From assembly GCA_948616425.1 (NCBI GenBank), contig CAPGBJ010000100.1, positions 1-41,652 of the forward strand: DNA of 41,652 bases, written 5' to 3'. Of this stretch, positions 30,100 through 38,200 are shown in pieces. Every line of letters starts with the position of its first letter. Within the stretch, counting starts at the first letter, position 1. The DNA is from an uncultured Oscillospiraceae bacterium (GTDB lineage: Bacteria; Bacillota; Clostridia; Oscillospirales; Oscillospiraceae). The notes under the pieces are model-generated. The model had not been told where the DNA came from. It did no database searches and saw only the letters and a list, made by a program, of their open reading frames with translations. The position numbers and the translations under genes were made by a program.

Positions 30100-30945
30100 A
30101 TGCCAAGATACAGCCACCGCAGCAGAACACGCAGAAGGAGCAGAGGCCGCTTTGGTCCTCTGTTCAAGCTGTTATGTCTTCTGGCGGTGGGAGTGGCTTT
30201 GACGGTGGGGGCCACCGTGTTTTTTCGGGTGGAGTCGGTGGTCATCAGCGGTAACCAGCGTTATACCCAGGAGGAGATTCTGGCCGCCTCCGGTATTGAG
30301 ATGGGCGACAACCTGTACGGACTGAACAAGGTGCGCATTGACCAGAATATCCGTACCACGCTGCCCTACGTTGGTGATCTGACGATCAATCGTGCTCTGC
30401 CCAGTACCATTGTAATCACAGTGACAGAGTGGGAGGCGGTGGCCCAGATTGCTGTCCCGGACCCGGGGCAGGCGGCTTTGCCCGCGCAGACCGGGGACAG
30501 TTCCGGCGAATCGGAACTGCCAGTGGCCCAGGAGCCCTGGCTGATCAGCGTGAAGGGTAAGCTGTTGGAACCCGCCCCCGCGGACTTCTCCTCCATCACG
30601 GTCACCGGGCTGACGCCGCTGGCCCCCCAAGCGGGCAGTATGTTGGCGGTTCCCGAGGAGGAGGAACCTCAACTGAAGGCGTTGATCGCTCTGTTAGAGG
30701 CCCTGGAAGCTGAGAAAATGCTGAAGGAGATCTCGGCTGTCCGGCTGGAAGCTACCCGGCTGGTGGCTCGCTATGCCGACCGTTTCGATGTGAAGATGAA
30801 GCTAAACGCCGACTTCTCCTATGACGTGCGGTTGATGGAAGCCATGAGAGAGCAAATTGAGGTTCAGAACGGAGAGCGTGCAGCGGGGGCGATGGACTTG
30901 ACCCGCTCGCCGGCGGTCTACGCTCCAGCCCAGGCGGCTTCATAG
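30100..30945 (+). CDS. divIB: Cell-division protein DivIB/FtsQ
   Basis: Single-pass divisome protein of 281 residues. A short Arg-rich cytoplasmic tail (1-20) and membrane helix (about 21-43) are followed by an extracellular POTRA domain (about 43-115: FRVESVVISGNQRYTQEEIL, NLYGLNKVRIDQNI, INRALPSTIVITVTEWEAVA). The rest is the beta domain and a low-complexity tail. An acidic Pro/Ala/Glu stretch near 150-160 is probably flexible. I start at ATG 30100, with AAGGAG eight bases upstream; the frame is open to 30064. It ends 147 bp before ftsZ. Confidence 0.9.
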   Translation: MPRYSHRSRTRRRSRGRFGPLFKLLCLLAVGVALTVGATVFFRVESVVISGNQRYTQEEILAASGIEMGDNLYGLNKVRIDQNIRTTLPYVGDLTINRALPSTIVITVTEWEAVAQIAVPDPGQAALPAQTGDSSGESELPVAQEPWLISVKGKLLEPAPADFSSITVTGLTPLAPQAGSMLAVPEEEEPQLKALIALLEALEAEKMLKEISAVRLEATRLVARYADRFDVKMKLNADFSYDVRLMEAMREQIEVQNGERAAGAMDLTRSPAVYAPAQAAS

Positions 30946-30983
30946 AAAATCATGGAAACTTTGGTCGGAAGAGGGATTTCCTC

Positions 30984-31012
30984 TTGACCTATAGAAAAAA
31001 GTGCGCTACAAT
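30984..31012 (+). promoter_or_regulatory. Dedicated ftsZ promoter
   Basis: TTGACC (30984-30989) and TACAAT (31007-31012) with exactly 17 bp between give ftsZ its own supply. The leader is about 75 bases to an AGGAGG site. Confidence 0.85.
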
Positions 31013-31092
31013 GTAACAAAAACTGGTTTTCACCCTGGGACTGCCTACAAAACTTTGAATGTGGGCCCCACTTTTACATAGGAGGAAAGGTA

Positions 31093-32232
31093 ATGGCGTT
31101 CGGATTGGATATCGGCCCCGATAGTGTGGTTAACATTAAAGTGATTGGTGTTGGCGGCGGCGGAAATAATGTAGTCAATCGTATGGTAAAAACTGGGACC
31201 AAGGGTGTTGAATTTATTGCCATCAACACAGATAAGCAGGCGCTGGCTGTCTCCTGCGCCACCATTAAGATCCAGATTGGGGAGAAGCTGACCAACGGGC
31301 AGGGCGCCGGTTCTAACCCTGAAATTGGCCGTAAGTCCGCCGAGGAGAACCGTAATCAGATTGCCAAGGCCCTGGAAGACGCGGATATGGTCTTTATTAC
31401 GGCGGGCATGGGCGGTGGCACCGGCACCGGTGCAGCCCCTATCGTGGCCGACATCGCCAAAGAGCTGGGTATCCTCACTGTGGGTGTGGTTACCAAGCCT
31501 TTCCGCTTTGAGGGCCCCCGCCGTATGCGCCAGGCTGAAGGAGGGATTGCGGAGCTGCGGGACAAGGTTGATTCCCTGGTAATTATCCCCAATGAACGGT
31601 TGAAGTTGGCCAGTGACCAGAAGATCACCATGGTCAATGCCTTTGAAATTGCAGACGATGTGCTTCAGCAGGCGGTCCAGTCTATCTCCGACCTGATTAA
31701 GAATACCGGTTTTATCAATCTGGATTTTGCCGATGTGTCCGCCATTATGAAGGATGCCGGCCGGGCCCACATGGGCGTGGGCCGGGCTGCCGGAAAAAAC
31801 AAGGCGGAAGAGGCCGCCAAGATGGCCATTTCCAGCCCGCTGCTGGAGACTTCGATCAACGGGGCCAAGGGCGTGCTGATCAATGTCACTGGCTCCATCG
31901 ATATCGGTTTGGAGGAGGTGGAGACCGCCGCCAACAAGGTGCAGGAGGCCGCCCACCCCGAGGCCAATATTATTTTCGGCGCCACCTTCGACGAGAGTTT
32001 GGAAGACGAGATTCGGGTTACTGTCATTGCCACCGGCTTTGATGAGAACCAGACAATCCCCTTCCCCCACCAACAGCAGGCGGAACCGGCGCCCACCCCT
32101 GGCCCGGCGGAACCTGCGGGCCCTTCTGTTGAGCCGGAACCTGAACCGGAACCCGTTTTCGAGTCCTCTAAACCTGCCGTCAATGATGAGGACTGGAACG
32201 ATTTGATTCGGATTTTCAGCAAAAAGAAGTAA
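31093..32232 (+). CDS. ftsZ: Cell-division GTPase FtsZ
   Basis: Tubulin-like GTPase that forms the Z-ring. The 379 residues contain GVGGGGNNVVNRM, the GTP-binding GGGTGTG loop (residues 107-113), the T6-T7 region FIDL-like stretches and NLDFADVSAIMKDAGRAHMG. A Pro/Glu-rich linker (about 320-360) leads to the C-terminal peptide DEDWNDLIRIFSKKK. That tail differs from the common hydrophobic motif, but its placement fits the binding site for partner proteins. No ftsA precedes it, so another tether (SepF or an ftsA elsewhere) must serve. Confidence 0.97.
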   Translation: MAFGLDIGPDSVVNIKVIGVGGGGNNVVNRMVKTGTKGVEFIAINTDKQALAVSCATIKIQIGEKLTNGQGAGSNPEIGRKSAEENRNQIAKALEDADMVFITAGMGGGTGTGAAPIVADIAKELGILTVGVVTKPFRFEGPRRMRQAEGGIAELRDKVDSLVIIPNERLKLASDQKITMVNAFEIADDVLQQAVQSISDLIKNTGFINLDFADVSAIMKDAGRAHMGVGRAAGKNKAEEAAKMAISSPLLETSINGAKGVLINVTGSIDIGLEEVETAANKVQEAAHPEANIIFGATFDESLEDEIRVTVIATGFDENQTIPFPHQQQAEPAPTPGPAEPAGPSVEPEPEPEPVFESSKPAVNDEDWNDLIRIFSKKK

Positions 32233-32234
32233 AG

Positions 32235-32268
32235 AGACTGCCCTGCCATCTGGCAGGGCAGTCTTTTT
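32235..32268 (+). terminator. End-of-cluster terminator after ftsZ
   Basis: Perfect 14-base arms (AGACTGCCCTGCCA and complement) with loop TC and a run of T, starting 3 bp after the stop codon. Confidence 0.93.
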
Positions 32269-32315
32269 ACCTGTATGAGGCTGGAGGGTGCGTCTGACTC
32301 AGAGGAGAAGAGAAA

Positions 32316-32996
32316 TTACAGAAACAGCGCCAAGACCGAGGTCATGATCCCACAGACACAGATGGCAATGGAGCTCATGGCGCCCTGCACTTGTCCGATT
32401 TCCATGGCACGGGTGGTGCCTAGAGCGTGGCTGCACGCGCCGATGGCCAGCCCCTCGGCAACCGGCTCAGTGACCCGGAAGAGCCGAGCAAAGAGGGGGG
32501 CCAGCACCGCGCCCACAAGTCCGGTTATGATGACTGCGGCTGCGGCAATCCCCCCTATACCGCCCCGACTTTCAGCGATACCAATGGCGATGGCGGTGGT
32601 GACGCTCTTGGGCAGGAGGGAGGCGGTGAGGGCCTCCTCCACATGAAACAGTCGGCACAGCAGCAACACGCTGCCCACACTGGTGAGGCTGCCTGTCAGG
32701 CAACCGACCAGCACAGGGAGAAAATGTTCCCGCAGGATGGTCCGTTGGTGATAGATGTTGAGTGCCAGCACAGCGGTCACCGGCCCCAGCATCAGCTTGA
32801 TAAAGTCGCCACCCAGGGCGTAGGACTGGTAGGGGATATGGAACAGGGACAGCACCCCGATAACCAGAGCGGCAGCGACGAGGAGTGGGTTGCACAGAAG
32901 AAATCTTGTCTTTTTTTGCAGCCAGCACCCGGCGTACCAGGCAGCCGCCGAGAGGGACAGCCCCAGGAAAGGGGAGGTGAGCAGTGCATCAACCAC
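32316..32996 (-). CDS. lrgB: LrgB/CidB-family membrane protein
   Basis: The 226-residue polytopic protein has about seven hydrophobic segments. Family stretches are LTASLLPKSVTTAIAIGIAE and LFRVTEPVAEGLAIGACSHALGTTRAMEIG, the highly conserved C-terminal signature. LrgAB/CidAB proteins affect murein-hydrolase activity and export of small metabolites such as pyruvate; the exact activity is debated. Its start overlaps the end of lrgA by 8 bp, which indicates translational coupling and a functional pair. Confidence 0.92.
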   Translation of the reverse strand: MVDALLTSPFLGLSLSAAAWYAGCWLQKKTRFLLCNPLLVAAALVIGVLSLFHIPYQSYALGGDFIKLMLGPVTAVLALNIYHQRTILREHFLPVLVGCLTGSLTSVGSVLLLCRLFHVEEALTASLLPKSVTTAIAIGIAESRGGIGGIAAAAVIITGLVGAVLAPLFARLFRVTEPVAEGLAIGACSHALGTTRAMEIGQVQGAMSSIAICVCGIMTSVLALFL

Positions 32997-33351
32997 GGCG
33001 ATACTCCCTCCCTTTTCTGGAATGCCGTATCAACAGCTGGACTGTCCATGCGGTGGTAAAGTAGACCACTGGTGTGGTAAGTACCACCACCAGCAGGAAG
33101 GGGAGCAGCTGACGCAGAATGGCTGGCGCATGTTCCATCATCTCCACACAGGAGGGGAGAAAGAAAAAAGCCATATTGGCCACCAGAAAGGCGCTGAATT
33201 TTTGGATGTGCTCTGGCTTGAGCAGTTTGGAAAAGAGCAGCAGGCCCAGCAGAAGCAGGGCGATGACACTGGCGGGAAAGGGCACCGGCAACAGGGCTAC
33301 GATACCTTCTGAGATCAGGCAGAGGCCAAAAATCACGGCCAACTCAGACAT
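32989..33351 (-). CDS. lrgA: LrgA/CidA-family holin-like protein
   Basis: The 120-residue protein has four membrane helices (about 3-20, 26-42, 54-73 and 84-107). The motif ALLPVPFPASVIALLLLGLLLF matches the conserved P-x-P-x-x-v-x-G-m-x-L-x-f core of LrgA/CidA. It acts with LrgB in the membrane. The ATG at 33351 is the only good start, although the GAGGTGAT upstream is rather distant (about 14 bases). No regulator of the LytTR or LysR type is adjacent. It follows lysA on the same strand after 141 bp. Confidence 0.88.
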   Translation of the reverse strand: MSELAVIFGLCLISEGIVALLPVPFPASVIALLLLGLLLFSKLLKPEHIQKFSAFLVANMAFFFLPSCVEMMEHAPAILRQLLPFLLVVVLTTPVVYFTTAWTVQLLIRHSRKGREYRRG

Positions 33352-33492
33352 AATATTCAGATGAGATCACCTCTCGCATGTTTCGGATGGGCTTGCTGGG
33401 CGGTCCAGCACAGTGGGAATCCGCCCTTGGTATCGGGGCGGTGAGGGGGGCAGAAAATGTGCGCTGGACATACCGGTAGGGCAGCGGAAGTC

Positions 33493-34752
33493 CTAATCCC
33501 AAACCGCTGTGGCGAAGTAGTCCTCGGGAGTTTCGGCCCGGCGAATGAGCCGGGTGGAGCCGTCCTCTTGCAGGAGGATCTCGGCGGAGCGCAGTCGGCC
33601 ATTGTACTGGTAGCCCATCGCGTGGCCGTGGGCGCCGGTGTCGTGAATGACCAGTAGGTCACCGATGTGGATCTGGGGCAGCATCCGATCCACGGCGAAC
33701 TTGTCGCAGTTTTCACACAGAGAGCCGGTGACATCATATTTGCAGTCGCAGGGCTCGCTCTCCCTGCCCATCACGGTGATATGGTGGTATGCCCCATAGA
33801 TGGCGGGGCGCATCAGGTTGGCGGCACAGGCGTCCACCCCAATGTACTCCTTGTGGGTGTGCTTTTGGTGGAGTACTCGGGTGACCAAGTGCCCGTAAGG
33901 GGCCAGCATGAAACGGCCCAGCTCGGTGCAGATTGACACGTCCCCCATTCCAGCGGGGACAAGAATTTCCTCAAAGGCCCGGCGAACTCCTGCGCCGATG
34001 GCGGCAATGTCGTTGGCCGGCTGCTCCGGGCGGTAGGGTACGCCCACACCTCCAGACAGATTGATAAAGGTGATGTGGCACCCTGTCTCCTCCTTCAGTT
34101 CCACAGCGGTGCGGAAAAGGATAGCGGCCAGGGCGGGGTAGTAGTCGTTGGACAGGGTGTTGGAGGCCAGAAAGGCGTGGATGCCAAATTCCTGTGCGCC
34201 CAGCTCCTTCAGCCTCTGGAAGGCCTGTGTCATCTGGGGGCGGGTGAGTCCATATTTGGCGTCTCCAGGGTTGTCCATCACCTGAAAGCCCTCTTTGCTT
34301 TCCCCCAGGGTAAAGGTGCCACCTGGGTTATACCGACAGGATATTTTTTTTGGAATAAAACCAATGGTATTCTTCAAAAAATCAATGTGGGTGATATCGT
34401 CCAAATTGATGGTGGCCCCCAGCCGGGCGGCCAGCGAAAATTCTTCAGCTGGAGTATCGTTTGAGGAAAACATAATCTCCTCGCCGGAAAAGCCGCACCG
34501 CTCGGCCATCATCAGTTCCGTGAGGGAGGAGCAGTCTACGCCGCAGCCCTCCTCGCGAAGGATTTTCAGAATCTGGGGGTTGGGGGTGGCCTTAACGGCG
34601 AAGTACTCCTTAAAGCCGGGGTTCCAGGAGAAGGCCCTGTGCAGGGTGCGGGCGTTTTCCCGAATGCCCCGTTCGTCGTAGAGGTGGAAGGGAGTGGGGT
34701 AGAGCTTTACCATCTCCTGAAGCTGTTCCTCGGTAACAAAAGTTTTTTTCAT
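33493..34752 (-). CDS. lysA: Diaminopimelate decarboxylase
   Basis: PLP enzyme (alanine-racemase fold, group IV decarboxylase) that makes lysine from meso-diaminopimelate. It has 419 residues. The PLP lysine is in EYFAVKATPNPQIL near residue 46, with EEGCGVDCSSLTEL, a glycine-rich NLSGGVGVPYRPEQ phosphate loop, ICTELGRFM and the C-terminal GSLCENCDKF with its substrate-binding cysteine region. I start at ATG 34752 (AAGGAG upstream); the frame is open to 34869 but crosses the promoter. Related decarboxylases with other substrates (for example carboxynorspermidine) are possible but less likely beside dapF. Confidence 0.88.
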   Translation of the reverse strand: MKKTFVTEEQLQEMVKLYPTPFHLYDERGIRENARTLHRAFSWNPGFKEYFAVKATPNPQILKILREEGCGVDCSSLTELMMAERCGFSGEEIMFSSNDTPAEEFSLAARLGATINLDDITHIDFLKNTIGFIPKKISCRYNPGGTFTLGESKEGFQVMDNPGDAKYGLTRPQMTQAFQRLKELGAQEFGIHAFLASNTLSNDYYPALAAILFRTAVELKEETGCHITFINLSGGVGVPYRPEQPANDIAAIGAGVRRAFEEILVPAGMGDVSICTELGRFMLAPYGHLVTRVLHQKHTHKEYIGVDACAANLMRPAIYGAYHHITVMGRESEPCDCKYDVTGSLCENCDKFAVDRMLPQIHIGDLLVIHDTGAHGHAMGYQYNGRLRSAEILLQEDGSTRLIRRAETPEDYFATAVWD

Positions 34753-34792
34753 AGGGGATTCGCTCCTTTTTTCTGTATATAAGGTAACAGAC

Positions 34793-34821
34793 AGTCTATC
34801 GAATTTGCGGGGATTTGTCAA
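34793..34821 (-). promoter_or_regulatory. Promoter of lysA
   Basis: On the minus strand TTGACA (34816-34821) and TAGACT (34793-34798) are 17 bp apart. Its -35 box is only 9 bp from that of glnA. Confidence 0.8.
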
Positions 34822-34830
34822 TAATATTCC

Positions 34831-34860
34831 TTGACAATCTGGGGGAAAGGATGCGATACT
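34831..34860 (+). promoter_or_regulatory. Promoter of glnA
   Basis: A perfect TTGACA (34831-34836) and GATACT (34855-34860) with an 18-bp spacer. With the lysA -35 it forms a TTGTCAA...TTGACAA inverted repeat. Confidence 0.75.
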
Positions 34861-34892
34861 AGGAAACAAACCAGGAAAGAGAGGGGATTACT

Positions 34893-36224
34893 ATGGCTTA
34901 CTCCAAGGAAGACATCATCCGCATTGTCCGAGAGGAGAACATTCAGTTCATTCGGATGCAGTTCACCGATATTTTTGGCCAGATGAAAAACGTGGCTATC
35001 ACCGCCTCCCAGGTGGAGAAAGCGGTTCATAATCAGATCATGTTTGACGGTTCCTCCATTGAGGGCTTTACCCGAATTCATGAGTCAGACCAGTGCCTGT
35101 ATCCCGATTTGAACAGCTTTACGGTTCTTCCGCCGGCTGCTGCCGGGGGGCGGGTAGCCCGAATGTTCTGCGATGTCTACAATACAGACGGCACCCCCTT
35201 TGTGGGAGACCCGCGGGGGGTCCTGCGCCGGGTCCTGCGGCGGGCGGAGTCTATGGGGTTTGATGTGTTCAATATTGGGCCAGAGCTGGAGTTTTTCCTC
35301 TTTGAACTGGACGAGAACGGCCGGGCCACCACATACACCCGGGACGAGGCGGCCTATTTCGACCTGGGCCCCCTGGATCACGGCGAGGCCACCCGCCGAG
35401 AGATCAGTCTGGCGCTGGAACAGATGGGCTTTGAGATTGAGGCCAGCCACCATGAGTGTGCCGTAGCCCAGCACGAGATCGACTTCAAGTACAACAACGC
35501 CCTGGACGGGGCGGACAAAATTATGACGTTTCGTCTGATCACCAAGAGCATTGCCCAAAAGAACGGACTCCATGCCACCTTCATGCCCAAGCCCATCTAT
35601 GACATTGCCGGCAATGGAATGCATCTGAACATGTCCCTGTTGAAGAACGGAAAAAATGTGTTTTATGACCCCAATGGGGAGCGGGGCCTATCTAAGACGG
35701 CCTACTCCTTCATTGCCGGTCTGTTGGACCATGTGCAGGGCTTTACAGCGGTGACCAACCCTCTGGTCAACTCCTATAAGCGGCTGGGCGCGGGCCATGA
35801 GGCCCCCCGTTACCGGGCGTGGTCCGCCTCCAACCGCTCTGCCCTTATCCGGATTCCAGCCGCCCGGGGTCAGGCCACCCGGGTGGAGTTGCGCAGCCCT
35901 GACCCCTCCTGTAACCCCTATTTGGCGGTGGCAGTCTGTCTGGCTGCCGGACTGGACGGCATTGCTCGGGGGCTGACGCCCCCCCCGGAGATCACCGGGG
36001 ATATTTATGCCATGGACGATGAGACTCGGAAGGCCCACGGAATCTATTGTCTGCCCGACACCTTAAAGGATGCCCTGGAGGAGTTGGAAAGAGATGCGCT
36101 CATTCTGGATGTGTTGGGGGAGCATGTGGCCAGACAGTATATCAAGGGCAAGATGAAGGAGTGGAATGAGTACCAGACCCGGGTATCCAGCTGGGAACTG
36201 GAAAAGTATCTGGTGATCTATTAG
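34893..36224 (+). CDS. glnA: Glutamine synthetase, type I alpha
   Basis: ATP-dependent synthesis of glutamine from glutamate and ammonia. The 443 residues are typical of the shorter GSI-alpha form of Firmicutes. Visible features include IQFIRMQFTDIFGQMKNVAI, MFDGSSIEGFTRI, the metal-site GPELEFFLFELDENG, ASHHECAVAQHEIDF, the NGMHLNMSL loop and PLVNSYKRLGAGHEAPRY. It lacks the adenylylation-tyrosine segment of GSI-beta, so control is probably by feedback and transcription. GAGAGGGG precedes ATG 34893. It is divergent from lysA with abutting promoters. Confidence 0.96.
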   Translation: MAYSKEDIIRIVREENIQFIRMQFTDIFGQMKNVAITASQVEKAVHNQIMFDGSSIEGFTRIHESDQCLYPDLNSFTVLPPAAAGGRVARMFCDVYNTDGTPFVGDPRGVLRRVLRRAESMGFDVFNIGPELEFFLFELDENGRATTYTRDEAAYFDLGPLDHGEATRREISLALEQMGFEIEASHHECAVAQHEIDFKYNNALDGADKIMTFRLITKSIAQKNGLHATFMPKPIYDIAGNGMHLNMSLLKNGKNVFYDPNGERGLSKTAYSFIAGLLDHVQGFTAVTNPLVNSYKRLGAGHEAPRYRAWSASNRSALIRIPAARGQATRVELRSPDPSCNPYLAVAVCLAAGLDGIARGLTPPPEITGDIYAMDDETRKAHGIYCLPDTLKDALEELERDALILDVLGEHVARQYIKGKMKEWNEYQTRVSSWELEKYLVIY

Positions 36225-36375
36225 GCGCCGTTTGAAACATGGAACTATTCCCAGATTTTGACATCAGACAAACACAATTTTTCCCGGGAATCCTGGGTGG
36301 ATTTCAAGAAAAATTGGGCAGTATGAGAGCAAAAGATTTGCCGTTTGGGCGTTTTGACATGTTCCAAACAAGCCT
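36225..36375 (+). repeat. Dispersed ~150-bp repeat with inverted ends, copy B
   Basis: It starts directly after the glnA TAG with GCGCCGTTTGAAAC and ends TTTTGACATGTTCCAAACAAG. Ends and interior align with copy A (23474-23634) in the same order and orientation. The inverted ends are imperfect here (11 of 13). Confidence 0.75.
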
Positions 36376-36394
36376 TAATCTACAGTGATGGACG

Positions 36395-36472
36395 CGGGCC
36401 GCCCAGGGCGGCCCGGCCAGAGTGTCAGACAGAGCAGCGCAGGGATCGCACAGGAGGGCGGCCCCTGCGCTG
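36395..36472. repeat. Two GC-rich hairpins upstream of dapF
   Basis: A perfect 10-bp palindrome (CGGGCCGCCC, 36395-36404, paired with 36406-36415) and a perfect 10-bp stem (CAGCGCAGGG, 36435-36444, with 36463-36472). Neither has a T-run. The rest of 36376-36555 shows no gene. dapF has an AAAGGGGG ribosome site at its end. Confidence 0.6.
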
Positions 36473-36555
36473 TGATCTTGACTGGGGGCAATCGGGCTGT
36501 CCCCGGTCTTTCTGTGTCGCCTTGCGCATAGGTTGACACCAAAGGGGGAATCTGT

Positions 36556-37386
36556 ATGCGCTTTACTAAAATGGAGGGTCTGGGAAACGACTACCTCTAT
36601 CTCAACTGTCTGGAGGAGAGGCCGAGGGACCTGCCGACGCTGGCGCTCCAACTATCTGACCGCCACTTCGGAGTGGGAGCGGATGGCATCATCTGCATCT
36701 GTCCAGGTCAGACCGGAGATTTTTCCATGGAGATGTACAACGCTGACGGTTCCAGGGGAGCTATGTGCGGCAACGGGATTCGCTGCGTGGGGAAGTATGT
36801 CTATGATAAGGGGTTCACCAAAAAGACCTGTCTCACCGTTGACACCGATGCGGGCCCCCGCCGCCTGGAGCTTCATGTTCTAGGGGGGCGTGTGGATCGG
36901 GTGACGGTGGATATGGGGCAGGTACAGACGGCCGCCCCTGTGGTCGTAGAAGCGGCGGGGGAGCAATTTCGTGTAGTTCCTGCCGACGCGGGCAATCCCC
37001 ACGGAGTAATTTTCTGCCCCGATCCGGAGGGGGTGGACCTGGAGCGGCTGGGCCCTCTTCTGGAGTGGCATCCCTGTCTGGGGGAGCGACGAAACATTGA
37101 GTTTGTCGCCTGCCCGGACCAGGAACATCTGACAGTCCGGGTGTGGGAGCGGGGGAGCGGGATTACCCTGGCCTGCGGTACCGGGGCCTGCGCCTCCTTC
37201 GCCGCAGCTTGGCGGGAAGGCCGCTGCAGCTCCAAGGCGGATGTCCGCCTGCCAGGAGGTGTCCTGACGCTGGAGATGCAGGGGGGACGGGTGTTTATGA
37301 CTGGCCCCGCCCGGATGGTGTTTGAGGGGGAGATCAATCCCGAGGCTTTCCCTGGTTTGGGGCGGACTTCAAAAATCACGGCTTGA
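36556..37386 (+). CDS. dapF: Diaminopimelate epimerase
   Basis: PLP-independent racemase converting LL-DAP to meso-DAP, the substrate of both LysA and MurE. The 276-residue length fits. The two catalytic cysteines are C71 in SRGAMCGNGIRC and C207 in ITLACGTGACAS. The N-terminal FTKMEGLGNDYLYL and GVGADGII are also typical. It is followed after 55 bp by the rRNA methyltransferase gene. No other dap genes are in the window. Confidence 0.96.
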   Translation: MRFTKMEGLGNDYLYLNCLEERPRDLPTLALQLSDRHFGVGADGIICICPGQTGDFSMEMYNADGSRGAMCGNGIRCVGKYVYDKGFTKKTCLTVDTDAGPRRLELHVLGGRVDRVTVDMGQVQTAAPVVVEAAGEQFRVVPADAGNPHGVIFCPDPEGVDLERLGPLLEWHPCLGERRNIEFVACPDQEHLTVRVWERGSGITLACGTGACASFAAAWREGRCSSKADVRLPGGVLTLEMQGGRVFMTGPARMVFEGEINPEAFPGLGRTSKITA

Positions 37387-37441
37387 CAACCCAGGGGGAT
37401 ACCTTTATGATAAGTAGGAATCTGGAGAGGGGGGACCAGGC

Positions 37442-38200
37442 GTGGAGCGCATCACCAGTCGTCAGAATCCGATCTGCACCCATTTTCGCAAGCTGGCTGC
37501 CTCCAGAGTCTACCGGGAGGAGACAGGAGAGATGCTGTGTGACAGCCCCAAACTGCTGGAAGAGGCAGTTCTGTGGGGACAGCCCATCTGCGCCGTCCTG
37601 TACACCGAGGGGGTGGAGCTGCCCCCTTTGGACGACCAGGGGACTCGAGTAATCCAGGTGACAGAGAGTGTTATGACCTCTGTCAGCCCCATGAAGACCC
37701 CCCAAGGGGTGGTATTCTCCTGCCTGTCTATGAAGCACCTTCCCCCAGAGAAATTGGAGCCGGGCCGGTATCTGGTGTTGGATGGGGTCCAGGACCCGGG
37801 GAATGTGGGGACTATTCTGCGCACGGCGGACGCGGTCGATTGCGATGAGGTGTTTTTGCTGCCAGGCTGCGCCGATGTGAACAGTCCCAAAACCATCCGG
37901 GCGGCCATGGGGGTCCACTTCCGCCGATCTATCTGTCAGTGTACCGTGGATCAGCTGACTGACCTGCTCAAGGGAGCGGGAATTCCACTGTATGCCGCCG
38001 CCCTGGGGGAAAATACGGCTGACGTACGGGAGGTGGACCTGTCCAGTGCGGCTGTGGCTATCGGCAGTGAGGGCCGGGGGGTCTCCCAGGCAGTGCTGGA
38101 GCGGTGCGCAGGGACCCTGAAAATCCCCATGTCCCGCCGCTGTGAGTCGCTGAATGCCGCCGTGGCCGCCGCGGTGATCCTATGGGAGATGACCCGCTGA
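37442..38200 (+). CDS. SpoU/TrmH-family RNA 2'-O-ribose methyltransferase
   Basis: The protein has 252 residues. An N-terminal substrate-binding region (about 1-100, starting MERITSRQNPICTHF) is followed by a SPOUT knot domain with YLVLDGVQDPGNVGTILRTA, SPKTIRAAMGVHFR, VAIGSEGRGVS and the final SLNAAVAAAVILWE, the three SPOUT motifs that bind SAM. The target (23S rRNA or tRNA) cannot be assigned. GTG 37442 is the start, with a long GGAGAGGGGGG purine tract upstream. Its stop codon abuts that of the convergent MFS gene. Confidence 0.9.
   Translation: MERITSRQNPICTHFRKLAASRVYREETGEMLCDSPKLLEEAVLWGQPICAVLYTEGVELPPLDDQGTRVIQVTESVMTSVSPMKTPQGVVFSCLSMKHLPPEKLEPGRYLVLDGVQDPGNVGTILRTADAVDCDEVFLLPGCADVNSPKTIRAAMGVHFRRSICQCTVDQLTDLLKGAGIPLYAAALGENTADVREVDLSSAAVAIGSEGRGVSQAVLERCAGTLKIPMSRRCESLNAAVAAAVILWEMTR

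Noticed and set aside
29016..30245. Long antisense open frame opposite murA (409 codons)
   Set aside because: It is a by-product of GC-rich third positions in murA; there is no ribosome site or protein-like composition. The same holds for the long antisense frame at 2785-3819.
34816..34836. GlnR/TnrA operator at glnA
   Set aside because: TGTCA and TGACA are separated by 11 bp rather than the 7 bp of the consensus, and they are explained as two -35 boxes.
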